A stretch of 10,041 nucleotides of DNA from Bacillota bacterium (GTDB lineage Bacteria > Bacillota > Dethiobacteria > Dethiobacterales > Dethiobacteraceae): positions 1-10,041 of the forward strand of contig QLUI01000041.1 in assembly GCA_018725345.1 (NCBI GenBank). The letters are read 5' to 3'. Made by a program: the position numbers and the translations under genes. Below the pieces are notes generated by a model. That model did no database searches. It saw nothing but the letters and a program-made list of their open reading frames with translations, and was not told the origin of the DNA. Each line of letters begins with the position of its first letter. The stretch's first letter is position 1. Below, one piece after another: positions 1-7,117 of the stretch.

Positions 1-158
1 TATATTTAGTTCAGGAGTTAGAGAGGCAGGGGAAGATAGTGGCAGTTTATGATGTAGGTAAGCTTGAGGCAGCCCTGCGAGGCACCCTGCCAGCCCCGGT
101 AATTGAGGGAGATAAAAGGATAGTCACTGCCTTGCGCAACTATGTGAAAAAGCTTTAA
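1..158 (+). CDS. C-terminal end of an upstream protein, possibly a GT28/Alg13-like glycosyltransferase (partial)
   Basis: An open frame runs in from the left edge (codons from base 3) and stops at TAA 156-158, giving about 51 residues. The tail reads like a Rossmann-type C-terminus: a Q-E-L-E-R-Q-G-K stretch, a short strand (IVAVYD), a helix (KLEAALRG), then a charged terminal helix ending NYVKKL. The pattern of a query helix followed by G-x-(I/V) and a D-x-x-x-L-E-A-A-L helix is common at the end of GT28/Alg13-type UDP-sugar transferases, and the neighbours are glycan genes. That family assignment is an inference from a short tail; the frame itself is well supported by its codon pattern. The start lies outside the window. 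A 7-codon ATG ORF begins directly after the stop and is probably meaningless. Confidence 0.5.
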   Translation, partial: YLVQELERQGKIVAVYDVGKLEAALRGTLPAPVIEGDKRIVTALRNYVKKL

Positions 159-225
159 ATGCAGCCAAGCAACAGAAGCTAAACAAGAGGTTGAGAAGGG
201 CGTGAGGTTACAGAGGTCATACAGC

Positions 226-882
226 ATGGGGAATAAGCTCTTGGGTAACTTGGATGGCGTCGCCTTGAAGCTTCGCCCTTACATTCTTTTTACTTCGATG
301 AACACTATCTTGAGGGGCTTAAATAGGCGAACCAGAAGCATCCTCGATGTTGGCTGTGGAAAGGGCGAGCCAATGAGGTTCATAAACAAGACTAAACGCT
401 TTTATGTCGTGGGGGTTGATATTTTTGAGCCGTATCTCAAGGAAAGCAAGAGGGGGAAAATCTATGACGATTATGTTTTAGGTGATGTTAGAAGCCTGCC
501 TTTCAGGCTGAAGAGCTTTGATACTTGCCTTTGCTTGCAGGTGCTGGAGCATTTAGAAAAAAAGGAAGCTAAAAAATTTCTCAAATCCATAGAGAAGATT
601 TCACGCCACCAAGTGATAATCAGTGTCCCAAATGACGTATGTAAGCAGCAGCCTTATGATGGGAACCCCTGGCAAGCCCATAAGTCCACATGGACACCCG
701 CTGAGATGAAACGGTTAGGCTATACAGTCAGGGGACACGGGCTCCCGATACCATTAAGCAATAAAATACAAGCTATAATAGGTCCTTTGGCATATTTGCA
801 AATTATAATAGGTCCGTTGGTATACCTCTTCCCTAGATTAGCTGGCAATATGGTATGCTGGAAAAGATGCTCATCGGAATAG
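226..882 (+). CDS. Class I SAM-dependent methyltransferase (Methyltransf_11-like)
   Basis: The predicted protein has 218 residues and probably methylates a small molecule or glycan/lipid intermediate in the cytoplasm using S-adenosylmethionine. Motif I is SILDVGCGKGE (about 38-48), the acidic post-I strand is VVGVDIF (61-67), the LGDVRSLPF motif (85-93) should contact the adenine, and motif II/III reads SFDTCLCLQVLEHLEK (98-112). The EH pair is typical of Methyltransf_11 enzymes. The acceptor is not readable. The C-terminus is hydrophobic (about 181-205) and contains a 10-residue tandem duplication, IIGPLAYL then IIGPLVYL, which suggests membrane association. ATG 226 is chosen because AGAGGT sits 9 nt upstream; an in-frame GTG at 202 would add 8 residues. 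The 3' end overlaps the next gene by 28 nt if that gene starts at 855. Confidence 0.85.
   Translation: MGNKLLGNLDGVALKLRPYILFTSMNTILRGLNRRTRSILDVGCGKGEPMRFINKTKRFYVVGVDIFEPYLKESKRGKIYDDYVLGDVRSLPFRLKSFDTCLCLQVLEHLEKKEAKKFLKSIEKISRHQVIISVPNDVCKQQPYDGNPWQAHKSTWTPAEMKRLGYTVRGHGLPIPLSNKIQAIIGPLAYLQIIIGPLVYLFPRLAGNMVCWKRCSSE
771..830 (+). repeat. Imperfect 30-bp tandem duplication inside the methyltransferase
   Basis: Two adjacent 30-bp units (771-800 and 801-830) share the block ATAATAGGTCC followed by a TTGG and a TAT. They match at roughly two thirds of positions and encode the repeated IIGPLxYL segment in the C-terminal hydrophobic helix. The unit is a multiple of three, so the frame is kept and the helix is lengthened by ten residues. 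Confidence 0.6.
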
Positions 883-2579
883 CAAAGCGGATGAGTCAAA
901 CTAAGGCAATGCACGGGGCGATGATGTCACACATGATGAGCTGGATAATAGCTAGAAGAACAAGGATCATAGTTTTACTTTTGGTCAGCATGGTGACCTT
1001 ATGGCTATTAACCATTGCTGAAATGTGTATAACTAAATTCCCCCCGGATAGTTTCTACTTCGCCACACAACTTCCAATATATTACTGGGCCGGCTTGGTT
1101 TTAGGGTGTAGTGCACTTTGGTTGTTAGTATCCTCATCATCAAAGGGAAGGCATAGTGCAATTCTCGATATATGTTTCATCATTATTTTAGCAATGTATC
1201 TCTTTGGAATCCCATCGTTTGTTTATGCAAATCCAAGATTCATGGATGTTTATGGAGTTATTGATAGGATTATTCAGACGATTGAAGTCGGACATATAAT
1301 ACCCTACGGGGGATGGGATAGGGAATTTCCGTTGCAGGCTATTTTCCCTGCCCAGATCAGCCTAATTCTGGGAACAAGTGTTTTTCAACTGGCCAGATTT
1401 TTCCCTTTAATACACGTCCTTCTGGTCTCATTTTTGATCTATGCGATATCGAGGAAAATGCTCAGTCAATACTATATACTGGCACCAGCTCTATATCTAT
1501 CGATTTCATGGATGCCGGCACATCACCTGTCCCCGCAAAGCTACGGTCTAATGCTCACCGCTGTTTTCCTATTCCTCTTGATAGCGCGATTTATGGATAA
1601 ACCTGCAACGACTAAAAAATTGCTACTCATTGCGATAATGGCAACTACGGTGCTGTCGCATGCGCCAACTCCCTTGATCAACCTAGTTCCTTTACTGCTC
1701 ATGGTCGTTTTATCTTGCGGATCGACATTTTGGCAGCGAAAAGTGATAAGCACTAAACAGGTAGCGATGGTTACCACAGTGTACGCTGTGATGTATTTTG
1801 GCTATCTGCATTTTAATGCAAGCGATATACTTGCCGTAGCCGTGTCACAGATACAAACTTCTCTAAATAACTTGCATGGAGGTAACATACTTGTAACGGC
1901 GGATTGGACAGTGACGGAGCCCATGCGATGTCACGTATTTATTACTTGGCTGAGACTTCTCAGCGTGGTTTCCGTTTGTCTTGTGGGGTTAGTAAGTATT
2001 TTACTCTTATTTAAGAAGAAATATGATAGATTTGCCTTCTTGATAAGCTGCCTATTTTTAGGATATATAAGCTTGAGTGTAGCTTTTTTTGCCACTCAGA
2101 ATATTACTTTCGTGGAAAGAGGTTTCGTATTTGCGTTAGTGCCCTTCTCTATATTAATCCCCCTTGCACTAAGCGCGGGAATAAGGAGCAAATTAAGTAA
2201 AGTTTTTGGGCTAATCTGTGGACTGCTCCTCATTTTTCACTTGTTCCTAGCCCCTCTTACAGCCCGTGGCGTTGACCCTTATATGGTTCCTTCTAAATCA
2301 GAAATCGCTGGCCGGGAATTTGTAGTGAGAAACCGCGAGCTCAAGCGACAGATTGACTTCCGGGTGTATGGGGCACCTGTTGTATTCCAGACAATTTGGT
2401 ATAACTACTTGTCGCTCAAGCATCAAATGGGCGAAGAATACGCTAATCAATTCGAGGTTCCAGGGTTAGACAAGGTCTACAACAGCGGCCAATTTAGAGT
2501 ATTTTTACCCCGAGACAAAAACGTATTCCAGAAATTATTAGAGGTGTGGCATTACACTGGATTTCGAGAACCTAGATAG
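855..2579 (+). CDS. Polytopic membrane protein, probable GT-C-fold lipid-carrier-dependent glycosyltransferase
   Basis: The 574-residue protein has roughly ten to twelve hydrophobic helices (the first about 37-58, the last about 447-468) followed by a soluble tail of about 100 residues. The layout is that of GT-C enzymes, which transfer sugars from polyprenyl-phosphate carriers on the outer face of the membrane. Suggestive features are the first large loop with DVYGVIDRIIQT and GGWDREFPLQ (131-161), where GT-C enzymes carry acidic catalytic residues, the HHLSPQSYG segment (223-231) at a helix entry, the ITFVERGFVF segment (417-426), and the tail motif KVYNSGQFRVFLP near 545-560, a strand pair often seen ending such proteins. 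No classical DxD can be assigned, so the family is inferred; an O-antigen-ligase-like or polymerase role is possible. The start is uncertain: ATG 855 overlaps the methyltransferase, and in-frame ATGs at 891 and later lack a clear ribosome site. Confidence 0.7.
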   Translation: MLEKMLIGIAKRMSQTKAMHGAMMSHMMSWIIARRTRIIVLLLVSMVTLWLLTIAEMCITKFPPDSFYFATQLPIYYWAGLVLGCSALWLLVSSSSKGRHSAILDICFIIILAMYLFGIPSFVYANPRFMDVYGVIDRIIQTIEVGHIIPYGGWDREFPLQAIFPAQISLILGTSVFQLARFFPLIHVLLVSFLIYAISRKMLSQYYILAPALYLSISWMPAHHLSPQSYGLMLTAVFLFLLIARFMDKPATTKKLLLIAIMATTVLSHAPTPLINLVPLLLMVVLSCGSTFWQRKVISTKQVAMVTTVYAVMYFGYLHFNASDILAVAVSQIQTSLNNLHGGNILVTADWTVTEPMRCHVFITWLRLLSVVSVCLVGLVSILLLFKKKYDRFAFLISCLFLGYISLSVAFFATQNITFVERGFVFALVPFSILIPLALSAGIRSKLSKVFGLICGLLLIFHLFLAPLTARGVDPYMVPSKSEIAGREFVVRNRELKRQIDFRVYGAPVVFQTIWYNYLSLKHQMGEEYANQFEVPGLDKVYNSGQFRVFLPRDKNVFQKLLEVWHYTGFREPR

Positions 2580-2600
2580 CACAAACGTGGTGTTTACACT

Positions 2601-3743
2601 ATGAGAATCCTCCTGGTTTGGGGTATGCCCCTGGTGGCCGGAAATGCACAAACTACTTGTGCTATAGAAAAAGCACAAAACTTGAAGAAAATTGGCAATG
2701 ATGCGCATTTAATTACACCCAATGTTCTCCGAAAGCTATGGCGGTCTGGACTGTTTAATTGGCTCCTCCTCGCTGCTTACCAATTACCCCTCTTTTTCCA
2801 TCTCCTTTGGTATAGCATAACGTTTAAGCCTGATATTATTCATTCAAGTTCTGCATTGGTATTCCCCTCGCTTGCTGTTTCCAAAATTCTGAAAATACCA
2901 CATATTGTGGAAGCCCATGGGGTTATGTTTGAAGAGGCGAAAATGGTCGATATGCCCCAATTCTTGATTGCTTGGATGAAAATATGCGAAGCCATTAGCT
3001 ATAATCTTTCGACAAAAATAATAGCCAATGCTCCGGGAACAAAAAAGGACATCGTGCAAAAGTTTAATATCGTGCCGGAAAAGATAATAACGATATCCAA
3101 TGGAGTAAATACAGATTTATTTCAACCCAGATATGTCATGCCGACTAGCCTGGGCTTACACGAAGGATACGATTATGTCTGTTTTGTCGGTAACCTTCTC
3201 CCCTGGCAAGGTATTCAATATTTGATATCAAGTGCGCCCCAGGTACTCAGAGAAAGTCCGGCTACAAAATTCTTGATCGTGGGAGATGGAATGATGAAAG
3301 ATACATTAATCAGAATGGTGAAACAACTGGATTTGGAGAGCAATTTCATTTTTACAGGGACTGTCTCCTACCAGGATGTGCCGAAATATATAAACGCTTC
3401 CAAGTTGTGTGTTGCTCCCTTTGTTAAGGAAAAGGATGATAAGATGTCTCCACTAAAGATTTATGAATATCTAGCTTGTGGAAAGCCTGTGGTTACCAGC
3501 AATGTTAGGGGTGCTGGTGATGTCGTAACGGAAAATAATGCCGGTTTAGCGGTCAATCCAGAGAACCCCGAAGCACTGGCGGAGGCAATAATAAAGCTCT
3601 TGGAAGACAGGGAACTTAGAGAGTCAATGGGCAGAAACGGAAGGAGGCTTATTGTAGAGGAATATAGTTGGGAGAAGATTGCTATGAAGGTTGAAGAGGT
3701 TTATAGGTCATGTTTAAAAAAGCCTGCTCTTAGTCTTCCTTAG
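2601..3743 (+). CDS. GT4-family (GT-B fold) glycosyltransferase
   Basis: This is a 380-residue cytoplasmic or membrane-peripheral sugar transferase of normal family length. The N-terminal acceptor domain opens with MRILLVWGMP and has the usual gap-rich start, then KPDIIHSSSA (76-85) and HIVEAHG (101-107). A hydrophobic stretch at 52-74 may touch the membrane. The donor domain starts after ISNGVNTDLF (165-174), with FVGNLLPWQGIQYL (195-208), FLIVGDGMMKD (224-234), FIFTGTVSYQDVPKYINASKLCV split across 249-271, and the nucleotide-sugar motif SPLKIYEYLACGKPVV (283-298). Here the second Glu of the E-x7-E motif is present (E289) but the first position is Lys, as in the SPLKxxEY subgroup. The donor sugar cannot be read. 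It starts 21 nt after the membrane gene, probably in one operon, and its last 30 bp overlap the convergent gene on the other strand. Confidence 0.9.
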   Translation: MRILLVWGMPLVAGNAQTTCAIEKAQNLKKIGNDAHLITPNVLRKLWRSGLFNWLLLAAYQLPLFFHLLWYSITFKPDIIHSSSALVFPSLAVSKILKIPHIVEAHGVMFEEAKMVDMPQFLIAWMKICEAISYNLSTKIIANAPGTKKDIVQKFNIVPEKIITISNGVNTDLFQPRYVMPTSLGLHEGYDYVCFVGNLLPWQGIQYLISSAPQVLRESPATKFLIVGDGMMKDTLIRMVKQLDLESNFIFTGTVSYQDVPKYINASKLCVAPFVKEKDDKMSPLKIYEYLACGKPVVTSNVRGAGDVVTENNAGLAVNPENPEALAEAIIKLLEDRELRESMGRNGRRLIVEEYSWEKIAMKVEEVYRSCLKKPALSLP

Positions 3744-4493
3744 TGCACGTGTTATTTTTAAGTAGCACAAAAGCATATAACGCGCACAAAGACCCAACAC
3801 TGGTACAAATTGAAGTCTTAGCAATACATTAGCGATTACACTCGTCAGCGGGTCGGCTGCGCGTACGCCGTCAGCGGTGAAACATATTCCAAAATCCTTG
3901 CCGTGTTTTCTCCAAAGTTTTAGTTGTTCCCTTTTAAGGTTGCTTCGGGGGTTAGCACGCGGTGAATTGTGGAAAATAGGCAGGTTCAATATCATGCTCC
4001 TTACCCCTTCCTTTTTTAATGACAGACAGTAATCTGCTCCGTAGCAGTGCCAATCATCAAAAGCTTCGTCAAACTCAAATTCTTGTAAAACTATCTTGGG
4101 AACAATGAAAAGCCCTTCATCCAATAATTGAACTTCTTCAAGTAAATGGCTGGGATTTAGGAAGGTGGCATCAATACCTGCATTAATTAGTCTGCCAGTA
4201 TTAGTAACTCCAGCACTGCCGAAGATAGCCTTCTCAGGCGCATTTCTCAGAATTGGTTCACAGCGTTCGAGCCAATCATTCCCAATTAACTGAAGATCCT
4301 GGTGCACAAATAACACAAAATCACCTTTAGCTAACCGCCGTCCATAATTTAGTGCGCTACTTGCCGAGGTGAAAGCTTTTTTGGTATTGTCAATTAATAT
4401 TAACTCGTGCTTAGAACTTTGATTTTCTAAACTCTTCAGCAAGTTCCCTCTAAGAATCTCCTCATTGTTATAAACCACGACAACCGAAATCAT
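3714..4493 (-). CDS. GT2-like glycosyltransferase with VHQD motif (Glyco_tranf_2_5-like)
   Basis: The protein has 259 residues and a GT-A fold. It opens MISVVVVYNNEEIL (1-14), the first nucleotide-binding strand, followed by LILIDN (31-36) and the metal-site strand FVLFVHQDLQL (59-69), where HQD replaces the usual DxD. LLDEGLFIVPK (123-133) and a DDWHCYGADYCLSLKKEG stretch (146-163) give the probable acceptor/base region, with an H175 after LPIF. This pattern matches the glycosyltransferase-like family that includes PF13712. It is a paralogue of the gene at 8728-9501 (same MISVV-YNNE-IL, LLKSL-NQ, IDNT and ALNYG blocks). ATG 4493 has GGAGA 8 nt upstream. The bases before it (GCCAAAATGATTTC) resemble those before the remnant at 6212 (GGCAAAATGATTTC). 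The C-terminal helix is basic and hydrophobic, suggesting membrane contact. It lies 88 nt after the radical SAM gene. Confidence 0.85.
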   Translation of the reverse strand: MISVVVVYNNEEILRGNLLKSLENQSSKHELILIDNTKKAFTSASSALNYGRRLAKGDFVLFVHQDLQLIGNDWLERCEPILRNAPEKAIFGSAGVTNTGRLINAGIDATFLNPSHLLEEVQLLDEGLFIVPKIVLQEFEFDEAFDDWHCYGADYCLSLKKEGVRSMILNLPIFHNSPRANPRSNLKREQLKLWRKHGKDFGICFTADGVRAADPLTSVIANVLLRLQFVPVLGLCARYMLLCYLKITRALRKTKSRLF

Positions 4494-4581
4494 TTTGGCT
4501 TTCTCCGTTCAATACTTCCGCGCACTTACTTTTGCTGGTTGCCTGTTGGGTATCCAGGGCATGTCTCCCATTAAAGATAGG

Positions 4582-6069
4582 TTATATTCTCATCAGCCTC
4601 CCGAGGAAGCGAAAGGCCTCGCCCGGGTATGCATATGCTAATTTCACCATTCTCCCGGGATGCTTGAGGTATTGAAGCAAGGAAAATCTGGTTCGGTGAG
4701 TAAGCGCCTTACGGGCTAATCTATTTACTTCCTCCGCGGTGAAGTCTTCCGTCCTTATCAAGCCCCTCCCCCAGGGCTGAGTGGCTTCGGAAAGGGCACG
4801 GGGGGATAATTCGCGGGCAAAATACCCTCCCTGTTGGCAAATCTCGTATAAGCGTGTCCCGTATAAGGGTGTTGCCACCAGTACATCCATGGAGACACCA
4901 TAATCCTTTTGCAGCTTTAGACCAAAATCTATTGTCTTTTCCATATTTTCCCGCTTTTCGCCGGGGAAGCCAATAACATAGAAGGCCTCTAATGGCATAC
5001 CTGCGTATCGGCACATTTTGGCTGTCTCCACTACATCCTCCAGGCAAAGATGCTTATCAATGATACCATTTAGAACAGCCTGGTCTCCGGACTCAACGCC
5101 GATGGTTAGTTTGGTGCAGCCTGCCCCTTTCATCTTCGTCAAGAGCCTCAGGGAGACTTTGTCTGCCCTGATTCCATTGGGCACATCCCATGTGATTTTA
5201 ATAGCCTTATCGTTCAGACCATCCAGGATGTCCTCAAATCGTTTCGGGTCAAGGGTCAGGTTATCATCTTCGAAATGGATGTGCTGGACACCATACTTAT
5301 TGACTACATAGTCTATATGAGCGATGACATACTCCGGGGAATGAGCCCTCCACCTTTTACCCATATGCAGGTGAATTGAGCAGAAAACACAATTGAAAGG
5401 ACACCCCCGGCTGGTTATCATAGGTATCTCTCTCAGAAATTTCGGGGCTCGATATCTGAGATGCCCTGGATTGAGATACTTTTCCATATCAATTAAGTGA
5501 TATGCTGGAAGGGGAAGCCCATCAAGATAAGTGATAAAGTCCCCCGCAGAATTTAATATCACCTCCCCATCCCTTCTGTGAGCGATCCCCTTGATTTCTG
5601 GTATTTCCCTCATTCCAAGATAGTGCTCAACAATATCTAACATTGTTTGCTCCCCCTCGCCCCTCACTACAACATCGATAGCCCCCGCCTCTTTTAGAAA
5701 TTGGGTTGGTATTGCTGAAGCGTGAGGACCGCCAACAATCACCGAAATTTGTGGGGAGATTTCTTTCACAATTTGAGCAACCTTTATGGCATTATCGGCT
5801 TGAGTAGAAAAGGGGCAAGTTATACCTACCATATCCGGTTGGCTTCGTCTTATTTCTTCCTTCATTTTGTCCCAGGGCATGCCAACGTGTTTGGCATCAC
5901 CCTCTCTTCGGGGCGGTGAATTGTCAATCAGCGCATCCAAAATCTTGACCTCGTATCCTGCTTTATCCAGCATGGCCGCTATATACAGTAATCCCAGAGG
6001 AAAACCGCCTGTAGGCGGTGCTGAACCTGGGTAATAAGTCCGTGGTGGGTTAATGAGCAGGATTTTCAT
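4582..6069 (-). CDS. Cobalamin-binding-domain radical SAM protein
   Basis: This 495-residue enzyme has an N-terminal B12-binding-type Rossmann domain (about 1-150), with MKILLINPPR, GGFPLGLLYIAAML (21-34), DMVGITCPFSTQ (79-90), VIVGGPHAS (110-118) and VVRGEGE (134-140). The radical SAM core follows, with the [4Fe-4S] cluster motif CPFNCVFC (Cys 223, 227 and 230), FEDDNLTLD about 40 residues later, LTIGVESGD and FYVIGFPGEKREN. The family (BchE/HpnJ/phosphonate-methylase-like) carries out radical methylations, ring closures or rearrangements on unreactive carbons. The cobalamin-ligand motif DxHxxG is absent where expected (LDALIDN, 44-50), so cobalamin may bind without a His ligand or not at all. 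Its place among glycan genes suggests modification of a sugar or lipid of the product; the substrate cannot be named. ATG 6069 has only a weak GGAAAA site upstream. Confidence 0.9.
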   Translation of the reverse strand: MKILLINPPRTYYPGSAPPTGGFPLGLLYIAAMLDKAGYEVKILDALIDNSPPRREGDAKHVGMPWDKMKEEIRRSQPDMVGITCPFSTQADNAIKVAQIVKEISPQISVIVGGPHASAIPTQFLKEAGAIDVVVRGEGEQTMLDIVEHYLGMREIPEIKGIAHRRDGEVILNSAGDFITYLDGLPLPAYHLIDMEKYLNPGHLRYRAPKFLREIPMITSRGCPFNCVFCSIHLHMGKRWRAHSPEYVIAHIDYVVNKYGVQHIHFEDDNLTLDPKRFEDILDGLNDKAIKITWDVPNGIRADKVSLRLLTKMKGAGCTKLTIGVESGDQAVLNGIIDKHLCLEDVVETAKMCRYAGMPLEAFYVIGFPGEKRENMEKTIDFGLKLQKDYGVSMDVLVATPLYGTRLYEICQQGGYFARELSPRALSEATQPWGRGLIRTEDFTAEEVNRLARKALTHRTRFSLLQYLKHPGRMVKLAYAYPGEAFRFLGRLMRI

Positions 6070-6119
6070 TGATTTTCCGGCCTAAACATTAGTTGCGCTT
6101 TGCTCTTACTTGACGTAGA

Positions 6120-6212
6120 TCATTGTTTTAGTGGCTTCAAACGTTTTCTCATATCTTGCAGGTTATTACTGTTGAGAATTTGCTCATTGTTACATACCAC
6201 AGGGGAAATCAT
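6120..6212 (-). pseudogene. 5' remnant of a VHQD-family glycosyltransferase gene
   Basis: This 30-codon frame begins MISPVVCNNEQILN and ends LKPLKQ before TGA. It aligns with the starts of the two full genes at 4493 and 9501 (MISVVVVYNNEEILRGNLLKSL and similar), with one residue missing in the first strand. After about 18 residues the match breaks down, apart from a possible trace of the LKSL-NQ block at the end. No metal-binding or catalytic part remains. ATG 6212 overlaps the stop of the upstream GT2 gene by four bases (ATGA), the arrangement expected of an intact downstream operon partner. The sequence appears to be the stub of a lost third family member. A functional 30-residue peptide is unlikely. 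The 50 bp between this stub and the radical SAM start show nothing else. Confidence 0.65.
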
Positions 6213-7117
6213 TTTGCCATAAAGATCAGAGACTGCATAATTCCATCATATATTGCTTTATAGAATATCTTTATTGAAGGCAGATCTCTACGATATATAT
6301 TGACGAAGGTAATGAATGGGAAGTATGTCATGAAGAAAAACAAAGAAGAGGAAAAAAACTGTAGCCGGCTAAAATTTCTCCTCATAAGTAAGAAGCGGTT
6401 ACGCGTTACATAGTATAAGTATAACTTGCTTCTCGTGGCGGTTGATGCTATTTTGTGCCATAATTTCGCCTTAGGCACACAAATAACTTTATATTCAACC
6501 CTCCTGGCTTTTATACACCATTCGGCGTCCTCAGAATAGCAAAAGTATTCGCTATTCAATAGCCCTATTTTTTTAATCATGTCCTGTTTTATAAGCAAAG
6601 CACACCCAGATACATAGTCAACCTCTCTTATTTCTTCAAATTGCCCGTGGTCAATCTTTCCCCATCCAATAAAGGGTGCTCTACCAGTCCAGACATTAAT
6701 TTTTCCACCCACGGAAAATATTAAATTTGGTTCATTATAATAATAAATCTTCCCCCCCACAATGCCGATGGCTGGATCGGCTTGCGCAGCCTTAATTCCT
6801 TCATTCAAGAACATAGAATCAACCACAGTATCATTATTCAACAAGAAGATATAATCAGTTCCTCTCTCTAAGGCATACCTCATCCCAATATTATTCCCTT
6901 CAGCAAACCCGTAGTTCTTATCATTTTCAATAATATGAATGTAATCCCCAAACCTTTCCCTCAAGACCTCAACATCATTCCCTTCCGAGCCATTGTCAAC
7001 CACGATAACTTCATAGTTGGGATAGGTTATCTTCTTTAGAGACTCCAGACACTCTATGGTATCCTCAAGCCCATTCCAGTTGAGGATGATGATTGAAACC
7101 TTTGGGTAGACCATCAT
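6209..7117 (-). CDS. GT2 glycosyltransferase (rhamnosyltransferase-like, membrane-associated)
   Basis: The predicted protein has 302 residues and a full GT-A catalytic domain. VSIIILNWNG (7-16) is the first nucleotide strand, VIVVDNGSEGND (37-48) the ribose/uracil site, NYGFAEGNN (68-76) the family signature, and DYIFLLNNDT (88-97) the metal-binding DxD equivalent with D96. DYVSGCALLIK (167-177) and YFCYSEDAEWC (191-201) carry the catalytic base (ED), with W-H at 220-221. These are hallmarks of WcaA/RfbF-like transferases acting on nucleotide sugars. The C-terminus has a hydrophobic stretch (about 254-276), probably anchoring it to the inner face of the membrane. ATG 7117 is chosen because it overlaps the methyltransferase stop as ATGA and places the conserved strand at residue 7; a longer upstream frame lies within the methyltransferase. 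The donor sugar is unknown. Confidence 0.92.
   Translation of the reverse strand: MMVYPKVSIIILNWNGLEDTIECLESLKKITYPNYEVIVVDNGSEGNDVEVLRERFGDYIHIIENDKNYGFAEGNNIGMRYALERGTDYIFLLNNDTVVDSMFLNEGIKAAQADPAIGIVGGKIYYYNEPNLIFSVGGKINVWTGRAPFIGWGKIDHGQFEEIREVDYVSGCALLIKQDMIKKIGLLNSEYFCYSEDAEWCIKARRVEYKVICVPKAKLWHKIASTATRSKLYLYYVTRNRFLLMRRNFSRLQFFSSSLFFFMTYFPFITFVNIYRRDLPSIKIFYKAIYDGIMQSLIFMAK
7061..7108 (-). repeat. 48-bp GT2 start-region repeat, copy A (within the intact GT2)
   Basis: This segment codes YPKVSIIILNWNGLED. It matches copy B (8224-8271) at 41 of 48 bases and copy C (8672-8719) at 42 of 48, with most differences at third codon positions. The central run ATCCTCAACTGGAA is identical in all three copies. 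Here the homology continues into a normal gene. Confidence 0.85.

Noticed and set aside
3743..3787. Imperfect inverted repeat (GTGCACGTGTTAT and ATAACGCGCAC) near the convergent ends, as a possible terminator
   Set aside because: The arms pair imperfectly, the loop is about 20 nt, no clean T-run follows on either strand, and it lies within the coding end of the minus-strand transferase.
5018..5311. Open frames on either strand inside the radical SAM gene
   Set aside because: They are shadows of a well-supported coding frame and have no motifs or ribosome sites of their own.
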